35,563 nt of DNA, from positions 1-35,563 of the forward strand of contig JAVDPC010000044.1 in assembly GCA_031296915.1 (NCBI GenBank), given 5' to 3'. How positions within the stretch are numbered: the stretch's first letter is position 1; the number at the start of each line of letters is the position of its first letter. The notes beneath the pieces were generated by a model, which was given only the letters and a program-made list of their open reading frames with translations, was not told where the DNA came from and searched no databases. The position numbers and the translations under genes were made by a program. The stretch is from Cerasicoccus frondis (GTDB lineage: Bacteria > Verrucomicrobiota > Verrucomicrobiia > Opitutales > Cerasicoccaceae). This document shows positions 1-7,542 of this stretch, piece by piece.

Positions 1-100
1 TTTCAATCACGGGCTTCCAGCCCGCTCAATCAAAGCCGCCTTGCGCTGCATCCAATCTCTACCCCACCTGAATCGGCTAATCTAGATGAAAAGTGCTCTA
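1..100. repeat. MITE-like element, right part (cut by window edge)
   Basis: This is the right-hand 100 bp of the dispersed element that is complete at 2893-3164. The two copies differ at only 4 of these 100 positions. It contains the small hairpin CGGGCT-tcc-AGCCCG and ends with the terminal inverted repeat ...TCTAGATGAAAAGTGCTCTA. The left part lies outside the window. It is non-coding and directly abuts a palindrome of the second repeat family at 110-128. Confidence 0.85.
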
Positions 101-467
101 GACCGATAGATTTGCGCATTGCGCAAATGGGTTGAGCCACACCGCCAGCCACGCCCGACATTATGTCTAATTCCAATGTCGTAAGTCGTTGATTCCCAAC
201 CCGGATTAATAGTGAAAGCCAGTCACTAATAAAATGCTCTTTCGTTCACATTTTCATTGGCAAAACGCCTTCCTCTACTAGTATTAAAACGATCACCACA
301 TCTCCCACCAACCTTCCCCACCCTACCACATTACTCACCCCACCAACCCTACACACCTTACCCACATTACTCACCCTGCTCACATTACTTCCCCCCGCCT
401 TACCTAACCTGACAACGCCAATCTTTAACCTTTAAACTTTAACCGCTCCACCTAATCTCCCACAACC
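101..467 (+). other. Spacer and G-poor leader upstream of fabV
   Basis: No gene is seen here. Positions 110-128 hold a perfect palindrome (ATTTGCGCATTGCGCAAAT) belonging to the hairpin family also found at 2807 and 4274. From 301 to 467 the plus strand holds only five G in 167 nt and is rich in C and A. The phrase CCACATTACTCACC occurs at 326 and 362, with a degenerate third copy near 380. No Shine-Dalgarno sequence precedes the fabV ATG. C-rich, G-poor RNA of this length is the classical signature of a Rho loading (rut) site; that reading is an inference. Confidence 0.5.
110..128. repeat. Intergenic palindrome, hairpin family copy 1
   Basis: ATTTGCGCA-T-TGCGCAAAT is a perfect 9-bp stem with a one-base centre. 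The preceding gaccgatag matches the gcaccgatag that precedes the palindrome at 2807-2825, so the two are copies of one family in the same orientation. It directly follows the MITE end at 100. Confidence 0.7.
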
Positions 468-1658
468 ATGACTATGACGACTGTTAAACCTCGCGTCCGC
501 GGCTTCATCTGCGTGACTTCCCACCCGACCGGCTGCGCCAAGCACGTGCAGGAGCAAATCGACTACGTGAAGTCCAAGGGCGCCATCGAAGGCGGCCCCA
601 AGAAAGTGCTCATCATCGGCGCCTCCACTGGCTATGGACTCTCCACCCGGATCGCGGCCGCCTTTGGCAGCGGCGCCGACACCCTCGGCGTTTTCTTCGA
701 GCGCCCCAGCGACAAGGGCCGCCCCGCCTCTGCCGGTTGGTATAACTCCGCCGCCTTCGAGCAAGCCGCGACCAGCGCCGGACTCTACGCCAAGAGCATC
801 AATGGCGACGCCTTTTCCAACGAAATCCGCCAGCAGACCATCGACACGCTCAAGGCCGACCTCGGCCAAGTGGACCTCGTCATTTATTCGCTGGCCTCCC
901 CCATCCGCATCGATCCGGCCACGGGCGAGAAATACAAGAGCGAGCTCAAGCCCATCGGCAACGAGTTCACCGCCAAGACCGTCAACACCGACAAGGAGCT
1001 CGTCACCGAGGTCACCCTCCCCCCCGCCACTGAGGAAGACATCGCCAACACGCAAAAAGTCATGGGCGGCGAAGACTGGACGCTCTGGATGAACGCCCTG
1101 CGCGACGCAGACGCCCTCGCCCCCGGCGCCAAGGCCATCGCCTACAGCTACATCGGGCCGGTCCTCACTTACCCGATCTACCGCGAAGGCACCATCGGCA
1201 AGGCCAAGGAACACCTCGAGTCCACCGCAGGCGAGCTGCGCAGCGCGGGTTTTGACGCCTATGTGTCGGTCAACAAGGCCCTCGTCACCCAGGCCAGCTC
1301 AGCGATCCCCGTCGTGCCGCTATACATTTCCATCCTCTACAAGGTGATGCGCGAAAAGGGCATCCACGAAGGCACCATCGAGCAGATGGACCGCATGCTC
1401 CGCACCAAGATTTACGGCCCCGAAGGCGTCGAAACGGACAGCAAAGACCTGATCCGCGTCGACGACTGGGAAATGCGCGAAGACGTCCAGGCCACCGCCG
1501 CCGCCATCTGGCCCACGATCACCACAGACAACCTCAAGAGCGACACCGACTTCGAATTCTACCAAAGCGAGTTCCTGAAGCTCTTCGGCTTCGGCCTCGA
1601 CGGCGTGGACTACGACGCCGAAGTCGACCTCGAACTCGGCGTCCCCAGCATCGGGTAA
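468..1658 (+). CDS. fabV: Enoyl-ACP/trans-2-enoyl-CoA reductase, FabV type
   Basis: The 396-residue protein has the usual length of the FabV family, which catalyses the NADH-dependent reduction of the enoyl thioester in the last step of each fatty-acid elongation cycle in the cytoplasm. The dinucleotide-binding loop GASTGYGLS lies at about 51-59, close to the N-terminal third as in other FabV proteins. The catalytic pair Tyr238 and Lys247 has the Y-x8-K spacing that separates FabV from FabI (Y-x6-K). The neighbouring Tyr235 and Lys245 also fit the family. FabV enzymes are known for low sensitivity to triclosan. The start ATG at 468 is one of two close in-frame ATGs (468, 474), and neither has a ribosome binding site. 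The gene appears monocistronic: a long hairpin follows at 1675. Confidence 0.96.
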   Translation: MTMTTVKPRVRGFICVTSHPTGCAKHVQEQIDYVKSKGAIEGGPKKVLIIGASTGYGLSTRIAAAFGSGADTLGVFFERPSDKGRPASAGWYNSAAFEQAATSAGLYAKSINGDAFSNEIRQQTIDTLKADLGQVDLVIYSLASPIRIDPATGEKYKSELKPIGNEFTAKTVNTDKELVTEVTLPPATEEDIANTQKVMGGEDWTLWMNALRDADALAPGAKAIAYSYIGPVLTYPIYREGTIGKAKEHLESTAGELRSAGFDAYVSVNKALVTQASSAIPVVPLYISILYKVMREKGIHEGTIEQMDRMLRTKIYGPEGVETDSKDLIRVDDWEMREDVQATAAAIWPTITTDNLKSDTDFEFYQSEFLKLFGFGLDGVDYDAEVDLELGVPSIG

Positions 1659-1674
1659 GGGACGCGACGCGAGG

Positions 1675-1787
1675 TTAACTACGAATCTCACGAATTTTCG
1701 CGAATCCAGAAATACGTGATCCCAAAGTTATACTTTTAGGGAACACACGTTGCTGGATTTGCGTCCATTCGCGACATTCGTAGTTAA
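1675..1787. repeat. 113-nt imperfect long hairpin
   Basis: The left arm 1675-1723 and right arm 1739-1787 are reverse complements at about three quarters of positions. Both begin, read inwards, with TTAACTACGAAT. The 15-nt centre (1724-1738) itself folds as AAAGT-tat-ACTTT. The structure lies between the fabV stop and the reductase start, so it may act on fabV 3' processing or termination, or on the reductase leader. No T-run follows the first arm, so it is not a standard intrinsic terminator. Confidence 0.7.
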
Positions 1788-1827
1788 AAAATCCGTAACC
1801 CTCCCCCCCCTCCAGCCAGTATTCAGC

Positions 1828-2784
1828 ATGAAAATCATCGTCACCGGAGCCAGTGGACTCACCGGCGCAGCGTTCCTTCGGGAAGCCGCGCGGCGCAAGC
1901 ATGACATCATTGCGGTGTCCAATACGCGCGAAGCCCCCCTCCCCCCCAAGACCGTGGGGCGGCAGATGGACCTCTCGTCCCTCGTCGAAATCGAGGCGCT
2001 GATCCTGGAGGAGTTTCCGGACATCATTGTCAACTGCGCGGCCATTTCCAACCCCGCCAGCGTCGACGCCAATCCCGAGCTCGCGGAGAAGATCAACGTG
2101 GCCCTCCCCCGCCACCTCGCGATGCTGTCCAACCACCTGTCGGCGCGGTTCTACCACCTGTCGACGGATATGGTGTTCGACGGCATGGAAGGCCCGTATC
2201 GCACAACCGACGCCCCCAGCCCCCGCAATCTCTACGGCCAGACGAAGCTCCTCGCCGAGCGCGAAGTCCTGAAGTTTGGCAAGGAGTTCGCGACGGTATT
2301 GCGCATAGCGATCCTCACCGGCAACAGCCCCGGCGGCGCGCGCTCCGTTCACGAAAAGCTTTTCCAGCAATGGGCCGAGGGCAAGCGCACCCCCCTCTTC
2401 ACCAACGAAATCCGCCAGCCGCTCAGCGTGGACAACCTCGCCGACGTGCTCGCCGAGCTTTGCGAGCGCCCCAACCTGCATGGCATTTTCCACTGGGCTG
2501 GCCCGGACGAAATTTCCCGCTACGAAATGGGCAAACGCATCCTTGAGCGCTTCGGCCTCCCGGAAGATTTAATCGAGCCCGTCGAGGCCCCCGCCGACCG
2601 CCCCCTTGACCTGCGCCTGAACCTGCATCCGCTCGCGTCCAAGCTGCGCACGCCCTCCCGTTGCTACGATCAGCAAGTCGCCGACATGGAGGTCCCCCCC
2701 CTCTGCCGCGCCTGGCACGCCGCCATGACTGGCCAATCCACCGAAGCCCCCCGCGAACGCTTCGTTAAAGGCCGCGACTTCTAG
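1828..2784 (+). CDS. RmlD-like NAD(P)-dependent sugar-nucleotide reductase
   Basis: This is a 318-residue extended short-chain dehydrogenase of the dTDP-4-dehydrorhamnose reductase (RmlD substrate-binding) type. The Rossmann motif GASGLTG is at residues 7-13. The catalytic triad is visible as Thr113 in STDMVFDG, Tyr136 and Lys140 in YGQTK. The frame is open upstream to about 1750, but translation from there would place 26 residues in front of the nucleotide-binding strand. MKIIVTG at 1828 is therefore taken as the start. RmlD itself makes dTDP-L-rhamnose for surface polysaccharide. No rmlA, rmlB or rmlC neighbour is present, so the exact substrate is open, and a related epimerase or reductase role is possible. 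The stop codon overlaps a small hairpin (2784-2798). Confidence 0.85.
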   Translation: MKIIVTGASGLTGAAFLREAARRKHDIIAVSNTREAPLPPKTVGRQMDLSSLVEIEALILEEFPDIIVNCAAISNPASVDANPELAEKINVALPRHLAMLSNHLSARFYHLSTDMVFDGMEGPYRTTDAPSPRNLYGQTKLLAEREVLKFGKEFATVLRIAILTGNSPGGARSVHEKLFQQWAEGKRTPLFTNEIRQPLSVDNLADVLAELCERPNLHGIFHWAGPDEISRYEMGKRILERFGLPEDLIEPVEAPADRPLDLRLNLHPLASKLRTPSRCYDQQVADMEVPPLCRAWHAAMTGQSTEAPRERFVKGRDF

Positions 2785-2892
2785 CAGCGTCCCGCTGCAC
2801 CGATAGATTTTTGCACTGCAAAAATGGCTTATCCAACTGAATGAGGTGGCGCGAATCGTCCCCGACCTGCAGTTCCATCCGCCATGAAAAGT
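2784..2892. repeat. Intergenic palindromic repeat, hairpin family copy 2
   Basis: This holds the hairpin GCAGCG-tcc-CGCTGC (2784-2798) and the palindrome ATTTTTGCA-C-TGCAAAAAT (2807-2825), followed by a tail that is the reverse complement of about 4199-4272 with strong similarity (for example the block GGTGGCGCGAATCGTC near 2845-2860). The palindrome differs in sequence from the copies at 110 and 4274 but still pairs perfectly. The MITE-like element begins directly after it. Confidence 0.7.
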
Positions 2893-3164
2893 TAGAGCAC
2901 TTTTCATCTAGATTGGCCGATCAGGCCGCAGTGATTTTTCGTGTCCAGCAAGGCGGCTTGAGCGTCGCAGGCTGGAAGCCTGTGAGCGAAAAGCCAACAA
3001 CGCTGGCGCGGAAAAGCACTCGGTTTTGGGCTTGGGGCCAGATTGGAAGTTCGCGGCGTTGGCATTTCAATCACGGGCTTACAGCCCGCTCAATCAAAGC
3101 CGCCTTGCGCTGCATCCAATCTATACCCCACCTGACTCGGCCAATCTAGATGAAAAGTGCTCTA
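2893..3164. mobile_element. Complete 272-bp MITE-like element with TA-flanked inverted ends
   Basis: Both ends carry the same inverted repeat starting TAGAGCACTTTTCATCTAGA and running 28 bp without mismatch. It continues imperfectly inwards: AAGGCGGCTT near the left matches AAGCCGCCTT near the right. TA at both outer edges is compatible with a TA target duplication, as made by IS630/Tc1-mariner transposases. Inside are two small hairpins, CAGGCT-gga-AGCCTG and CGGGCT-tac-AGCCCG. No open reading frame resembles a transposase, so it would need a transposase supplied elsewhere. It matches 1-100 at 96 of 100 positions and 26619-26805 at 184 of 187, so spread was recent. Confidence 0.8.
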
Positions 3165-3198
3165 GGGCGCAGCCCGGCCCGCTCAGTGGTGATCTCCA

Positions 3199-3263
3199 GG
3201 CAAGCCACCACGCAGCCTCTCAGCAAAACACCCGCTCACGCATTGTGCCCATTGGGCAAAACC
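3199..3263. repeat. Left arm of inverted repeat flanking the GDPD gene
   Basis: The arm is similar to the reverse complement of 4103-4162; the core AGCAAAACACCCGCTCACGC matches at 19 of 20 positions. The stop codon of the phosphodiesterase gene (3236-3238, minus strand) lies inside this arm, so its last residues are encoded by repeat sequence. Confidence 0.65.
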
Positions 3264-4006
3264 ACCGGTCCAGCAGGATGCTGGCCGATGAAGAGCTCAG
3301 GCCGGTCGGTCGTTAAGAAATCAAAGCCCGCAGACTCCCATTTCTCCAGCTCCTCCGGTTCATTGACAGTCCACACATTCATGATGGCGCCCGCCCGCAA
3401 GAGCTGTTCGCGACGCTGGTCATCCAGCTTCAGCTTGTGCGAAATGCCCAACCCGTGCACGGGCAAAGAGTCATGCGGCAGCTTGTCTGGCAAGTGGCGG
3501 GGCAAGCGATTCAGCTTGTCCACCAGCAGCAGGAGGGTGAGGTCCGGGAACCGCGCCGCCATCGGCCACAAGGCGTCGGGAAAAAAGCTCATCAGGTAAA
3601 CCTGGCGCTCCGTGACAAACTGCGGGTTGTCGCGGAAAATCGGCTCCAGGGCGCGCGCCAGCTTGTGGCCTGAGACGTCCTTGATCTCGACGAAAAAGTT
3701 CTTACGCGTCGGCATTGACGCCAGCACCTCGTCGAGCCGGGGAATGCGCTCGCCGGCAAACTCTGGCCCCTTCCACGAACCGACATCCAGCTCGCACAGC
3801 TCGGCGTAGGTCGATTTTTTAATGACGAGTTTCTGCCCCGCCACCCGCTTGGTGTCGGGGTCATGAATGACGACGGGGACATTATCCTTGGTCAGGTGCA
3901 CATCCACCTCGACGCCGTCAGCGCCCATGTCCCAGGCCCGATTGATGGCGGCCATGGTGTTTTCTGGGGCAGAACCCGAGGCTCCGCGGTGGGCAACAAT
4001 GCGCAT
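3236..4006 (-). CDS. Glycerophosphodiester phosphodiesterase (GDPD family)
   Basis: The 256-residue protein has the short cytoplasmic UgpQ-like GDPD architecture with no signal peptide. The family hydrolyses glycerophosphodiesters to glycerol-3-phosphate and an alcohol. The signature is complete: His6-Arg7 in AHRG, Glu15-Asn16 in PENT, Glu33 and Asp35 in VEVDVH, the second catalytic His48 in IHDPDT, and Glu107-Lys109 in FVEIK, with a closing TTDRPE near the C terminus. The start at 4006 puts AHRG at residues 5-8, as usual. The last several residues are encoded in a repeat arm (3199-3263), so the C terminus may be an extension acquired with that repeat. It is not obviously in an operon: spacers of 390 bp and 451 bp, both full of repeats, lie on either side. 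Confidence 0.93.
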   Translation of the reverse strand: MRIVAHRGASGSAPENTMAAINRAWDMGADGVEVDVHLTKDNVPVVIHDPDTKRVAGQKLVIKKSTYAELCELDVGSWKGPEFAGERIPRLDEVLASMPTRKNFFVEIKDVSGHKLARALEPIFRDNPQFVTERQVYLMSFFPDALWPMAARFPDLTLLLLVDKLNRLPRHLPDKLPHDSLPVHGLGISHKLKLDDQRREQLLRAGAIMNVWTVNEPEELEKWESAGFDFLTTDRPELFIGQHPAGPVVLPNGHNA

Positions 4007-4102
4007 TGCGCGTCATCTTCCACGAATCATCAGCCCTGTCAGTAAGGAAATCCAATTTTCGCAATAAGGTAACGTTTTCCAGCCAGCTCCCCGCTGCACC
4101 AA

Positions 4103-4162
4103 GGGTTTTGTCTAATGGCCAAAAGCGTAAGCGGGTGTTTTGCTTAGCGGCTAGCTTGCCTG
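4103..4162. repeat. Right arm of inverted repeat flanking the GDPD gene
   Basis: Read on the minus strand, this stretch matches 3199-3263, including the core AGCAAAACACCCGCTTACGC (one difference from the left arm in 20). Together the two arms bracket the phosphodiesterase gene in opposite orientation. Confidence 0.65.
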
Positions 4163-4272
4163 CCATGAGCATAGTCGAATGGTAAGCTTTGGCCTGCCTT
4201 TTCATTAGACGGTCAGACTGGACGCAACTGCGGATCGAGACGATCCGCGCCACCTCATTCAGTTCGATTAGC

Positions 4273-4374
4273 CATTTGCGCACTGCGCAAATCCGGATGC
4301 AGCGCATCAATGCCATCCGATGTTGTAAAATGGGTAGACATTTGCGCACTGCGCAAATCCGGATGCAGCGCATC
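4273..4374. repeat. Two direct copies of a double palindrome, 66-bp period
   Basis: Identical 36-bp units lie at 4273-4308 and 4339-4374, separated by 30 bp. Each unit contains ATTTGCGCA-C-TGCGCAAAT (9-bp stem; 4274-4292 and 4340-4358). In the second copy it is followed by CGGATGC-agc-GCATCCG. They belong to the same family as the palindromes at 110 and 2807. Confidence 0.75.
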
Positions 4375-4396
4375 CGACGGTCCAGCCGGAGGCTGG

Positions 4397-5317
4397 TTAG
4401 CCGAGGGAGACTTGAACGCTGAAGACTTCGCTTTTTCCGGGGCTGACGAAGTGCAGGCCGTTTTTGACCTCGGGCGCGTTGGGCGGCCCCATCCAGGGCT
4501 CAACGCAATAGAAGGGGCTGTCGTCGGCCATCGTCCAGGTGACGAGGGCATTCCACGGGTCCGGCTTGGCGCTGTCGCCAAAACGGATGACGATGTCTTC
4601 CTCCCCCCCCTTGGGACCGAAGCGAACTTCGTTCGTCTTGAGCTTGGTGCGGATCAGGTCGCAAATGGCGCCATCGCCAAAGCTGGCCGGGTCGGGAAAT
4701 TCCTTCACCAAATCGAGCTTGCCAGCGTCGTTCTGGTGAAACGCTTTCTTGGCGCCGGTGGTGATCATGTAGTCCTTGCGGCTCAAGTCCTCATGCCACG
4801 GCAAGGCGAAGTAAAAGTGGTGCCCAGCGCTCCAGGGGATGGGCTTGCTGCCGAGGTTTTTCAGCTCGAAGTCCACGTAAAACGCGAGCTGCTCAAAGCG
4901 GTAACGCACGGCGAATTCGTAGTCAAAGGGATAGGCCTCGCGGCACTCGTCAGAGGGCTCAAAGATCGCCAAAAAGCCCTTGTCGTGAATCGACTCGATG
5001 CGGAACTTGCCTTGCCGCACATAGCCATGCATGGCCATGGGACGACGTTCGCCATTTGGGTCTTTCCAGAAGCCGATCTCGCCGTCGCAGAACGTGCGCG
5101 CGGAGAACGGGAAGAGCACGGGATTGCCGCCACGAACCTTGGCGATGTTGTCCAAGTCGGCGTCTTCCGGCCAGTGAATCACATCGCGAAATGAGCCGTC
5201 GGCCATCTGCAGGTGCCAGTTCATCAGGCGGGCGCCCGCCTCGGGATAGGCGAGAAAAGTAGACGCGCCGATGGTCCATTTACGAATTTGGTGGCCTTGC
5301 AGATCGATCGTTTCCAT
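4397..5317 (-). CDS. Aldose 1-epimerase-like protein (galactose mutarotase superfamily)
   Basis: The 306-residue, predicted cytoplasmic protein carries the three landmarks of the mutarotase superfamily, which interconverts alpha and beta anomers of sugars: His97 in MHGYVRQ, His166/His167 in SAGHHFYF and the catalytic Glu273 in CVEPWMGPPNA. The last motif is typical of the subgroup often annotated as aldose epimerase or hexose-6-phosphate mutarotase. The frame is open 17 codons further upstream to 5368, but METIDL at 5317 is the better start because the extra residues have no family counterpart. The substrate cannot be told from the sequence. It diverges from the NfeD-FloA operon, with a 145-bp shared upstream region. 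Confidence 0.88.
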   Translation of the reverse strand: METIDLQGHQIRKWTIGASTFLAYPEAGARLMNWHLQMADGSFRDVIHWPEDADLDNIAKVRGGNPVLFPFSARTFCDGEIGFWKDPNGERRPMAMHGYVRQGKFRIESIHDKGFLAIFEPSDECREAYPFDYEFAVRYRFEQLAFYVDFELKNLGSKPIPWSAGHHFYFALPWHEDLSRKDYMITTGAKKAFHQNDAGKLDLVKEFPDPASFGDGAICDLIRTKLKTNEVRFGPKGGEEDIVIRFGDSAKPDPWNALVTWTMADDSPFYCVEPWMGPPNAPEVKNGLHFVSPGKSEVFSVQVSLG

Positions 5318-5462
5318 GGTCAGGTAAAAGTGGGCGTTTGCGCGCCTTATTGCCAGTGCTAATCCCATCTCAACACAAAAATTATTGCGCCAGTCGATTC
5401 CAAAACGGCTCGCCTATTGTAATTGTCTCATCTGCGCTTTTAATTGTAGAATGCTACCCAAC

Positions 5463-6995
5463 ATGAAGCGGCATTGTCCCATTTGCGCCCTACTGGGCGT
5501 TCTGCTGATCGCCTGCGCGCTCGTCCTGCCCGCAGCCGCTTCCCGCGTGGACCCCAACGCCGCGCCCACGGAATCGCCCACGCCCACGGACACTCCCTTG
5601 GCCGAAACGGCAGATACTCCCCCCCAGCCGCGCGAAATCCCCGAAACGCCCGAAGGCGGCTGGGACGTCTACGTGGTGCCGATTGATGGCGTTATCGCAG
5701 ACCCACAGCTCTATATCCTCCGCCGAGCCCTCAAGGAGGCGATCAAAAACAAGGTCGATGTGGTGGTGCTAAAAATGAACACACCAGGCGGCGACAGCGG
5801 CACGATGCTCGCCATGATGGATGCGCTGACCAAATACGCAGGCACCACCATCACTTATGTCGATAAAGAAGCCTTTTCGGCCGGTTCATTCATCTCTATC
5901 GCCACTGACGATATCTGGTTTTCGCCCTTTGGCGTCATGGGCGCCTCCGAAGCGATCATGGCGAACGGGCAGGACTTGCCTCCGGCCCTAAAGCGCAAGT
6001 TGGAGAGCGCTCTGGACGTGAAAGTCCGGTCCATCACTCAGGATTATCGTTACCGCGCAGATGTCCAACGAGCGATGATGGACCCGGACTATGTTCTGGA
6101 AATCGACGGCCACGTCCTCAAACCGGAAGGCAAATTACTTTCGCTGACCGCTCAAGAAGCAATCAAGCAATATGGCGCGCCCCCCGAACCCCTGCTCGCC
6201 GAGGGCGTAGCGGAAAATATTACGGACGTCTTGGACCAAAAATACGGCGCTGAGAATTATCAGGTAAAACATTTTGAAGTCAGCTGGGTAGAACGATTTG
6301 CCAAAGTTATTTCGACCATCGGCGTCATCATCATGGGCTTGGGCATCGTCATGTTAGGTATGGAAATGAAGTCTCCTGGCTTCGGTATTCCAGGCATCAT
6401 CGGCATACTGCTCATCACCGTATTCTTTTTTGGCAAATATGGCGCGGGGCTAACTGGAGCCGAAGGCATCCTCCTGTTCTTAATTGGAATCATCTTCATT
6501 GCCGTAGAGCTGTTTTTGCTGCCGGGCACCATCATCGCAGGCATCACTGGCATTGTCTTGGTCATCAGTTCGCTCGTCTGGGCCATGGCTGATATCTGGC
6601 CCGAAGGAAGTAAAGGTTTCGAGCTTAAGCCCGAGCTCTTCATCGCGCCGATTGGGCAAGTGATTCTCGGCCTGGGCATCGCTTTTGCCTTAGGGCTGGT
6701 CCTATTTAAGTTTTTGCCAGACTCCCCCCTGAAGCGCGCCATCGTCCTAGGAGCCCAGGTTGACGGCCACGCAGTGGAACGAGGCGGCGGACGCTCCCTG
6801 GATGGCGCCCCTGCCAGCACCCTGCCCCAACCAGGTGATCGAGGACTCGCCGCCACCGATCTACACCCTGGCGGCCAAGTCGAAATTAATGGCAAGCGTT
6901 TCCAAGCACTGGTCCTCATTGGCTCCATCGACTCAGGCGAAAGTGTTGAGGTAATCGAAACGCGCGATTTCTCACTCGTCGTTCGAGCTGTATAA
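5463..6995 (+). CDS. Long NfeD protein: membrane-bound ClpP-class serine protease (YqeZ-like)
   Basis: This 510-residue protein opens a five-gene operon. A signal peptide (about 1-27, ending LPAAAS) is followed by a Pro/Thr-rich linker and a ClpP/Crotonase-like protease domain (about 65-275). In that domain PGGDSG is at 108-113 and AFSAGS at 137-142, with Ser139 the likely nucleophile. The basic partner is probably one of the lysines near 177-187. Several membrane segments follow (about 285-430) and then a C-terminal NfeD OB-fold-like domain. Relatives such as B. subtilis YqeZ and archaeal PH1510 cleave membrane proteins and are encoded beside flotillin or stomatin genes, as here. The frame is open from 5385, but MKRHC at 5463 places the signal peptide at the N terminus. 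Confidence 0.9.
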   Translation: MKRHCPICALLGVLLIACALVLPAAASRVDPNAAPTESPTPTDTPLAETADTPPQPREIPETPEGGWDVYVVPIDGVIADPQLYILRRALKEAIKNKVDVVVLKMNTPGGDSGTMLAMMDALTKYAGTTITYVDKEAFSAGSFISIATDDIWFSPFGVMGASEAIMANGQDLPPALKRKLESALDVKVRSITQDYRYRADVQRAMMDPDYVLEIDGHVLKPEGKLLSLTAQEAIKQYGAPPEPLLAEGVAENITDVLDQKYGAENYQVKHFEVSWVERFAKVISTIGVIIMGLGIVMLGMEMKSPGFGIPGIIGILLITVFFFGKYGAGLTGAEGILLFLIGIIFIAVELFLLPGTIIAGITGIVLVISSLVWAMADIWPEGSKGFELKPELFIAPIGQVILGLGIAFALGLVLFKFLPDSPLKRAIVLGAQVDGHAVERGGGRSLDGAPASTLPQPGDRGLAATDLHPGGQVEINGKRFQALVLIGSIDSGESVEVIETRDFSLVVRAV

Positions 6996-7016
6996 TCCAC
7001 GAAACAGAATTTCAAC

Positions 7017-7502
7017 ATGACTCTCATCATTGGACTCATCCTCGTCGCGCTCGTCTTGATCTCATTCGAGATCGTCGTGCCGGGAGGCATCCTTGGCCTG
7101 CTGGGCGCAGTCGCAGTCATTGGCGCCGTTAGCGTAGCCTACAATGAGTATGGCCTCTACGTGGCGCTGGCAACCTTCATGGGCGCTCTGCTGCTCATCG
7201 GCGTAGTCGTTATGTTCGAACTACGCATGCTCCCAAAGACAAAATACGGGAAGAAGTTATTTCTCTACAGCTCCAGCGGGGCACGCCTGCGATATGGCGC
7301 GAAAAGTGACGATGGCCCCGAAGAGGAATCCCTGATTGGGCAACAAGGCGAGGCGTTGACCACCATGGCCCCCAGCGGCAAGATCGTGATTGGTGGTAAA
7401 TTTTATGAAGGTTATTCTCAAAGCGGTTACCTCAACAAAGGGACGCTGATCGAAGTCGTCGGACGCGATACATTTCGAGTCGTCGTTAAAAAAATTTCCT
7501 AA
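7017..7502 (+). CDS. Short NfeD-domain membrane protein
   Basis: The 161-residue protein has two or three membrane segments (about 3-25, 27-43 and 46-68) and a soluble C-terminal OB-fold-like NfeD domain (about 95-160, with GQQGEALTTMAPSGKIVIGG and a closing strand-rich tail). Short NfeD proteins (YqfB/YuaF type) work beside flotillins in membrane microdomain organisation. It starts 21 bp after the long NfeD stop and ends 40 bp before floA, so co-transcription is very likely. No Shine-Dalgarno sequence is visible before the ATG. Confidence 0.9.
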   Translation: MTLIIGLILVALVLISFEIVVPGGILGLLGAVAVIGAVSVAYNEYGLYVALATFMGALLLIGVVVMFELRMLPKTKYGKKLFLYSSSGARLRYGAKSDDGPEEESLIGQQGEALTTMAPSGKIVIGGKFYEGYSQSGYLNKGTLIEVVGRDTFRVVVKKIS

Positions 7503-7542
7503 GACTTAAACACAATCCAAACTCAACCCTGCTGTAATCATT

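Larger units (their letters stand above)
4007..4396. other. Repeat-rich spacer between the GDPD and epimerase genes
   Basis: No credible gene is seen. The spacer holds the right arm of the inverted repeat flanking GDPD (4103-4162), a sequence related to the reverse complement of 2826-2890 (about 4199-4272), and two direct 36-bp repeats (4273-4308 and 4339-4374) made of back-to-back palindromes. Any promoter for the minus-strand GDPD gene should lie near 4010-4070, but no clear boxes are visible. Confidence 0.6.

Noticed and set aside
432..1214. A Gly/Ala-rich 260-residue open frame opposite fabV.
   Set aside because: FabV is unambiguous over this stretch, and the Gly/Val/Asp-rich antisense product is typical of shadow frames in GC-rich DNA.
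2841..3599. Several overlapping plus-strand frames of about 100-150 residues.
   Set aside because: They run through the MITE-like element and antisense to the GDPD gene, and a similar frame appears over the other MITE copy at 26597-26977 because the DNA is repeated, not because a protein is conserved.
4273..4374. Two 36-bp direct repeats with a 30-bp spacer, the dimensions of a CRISPR unit.
   Set aside because: Only two copies, no cas genes, each repeat is a pair of palindromes, and related single copies lie at 110 and 2807. It is an intergenic repeat family.
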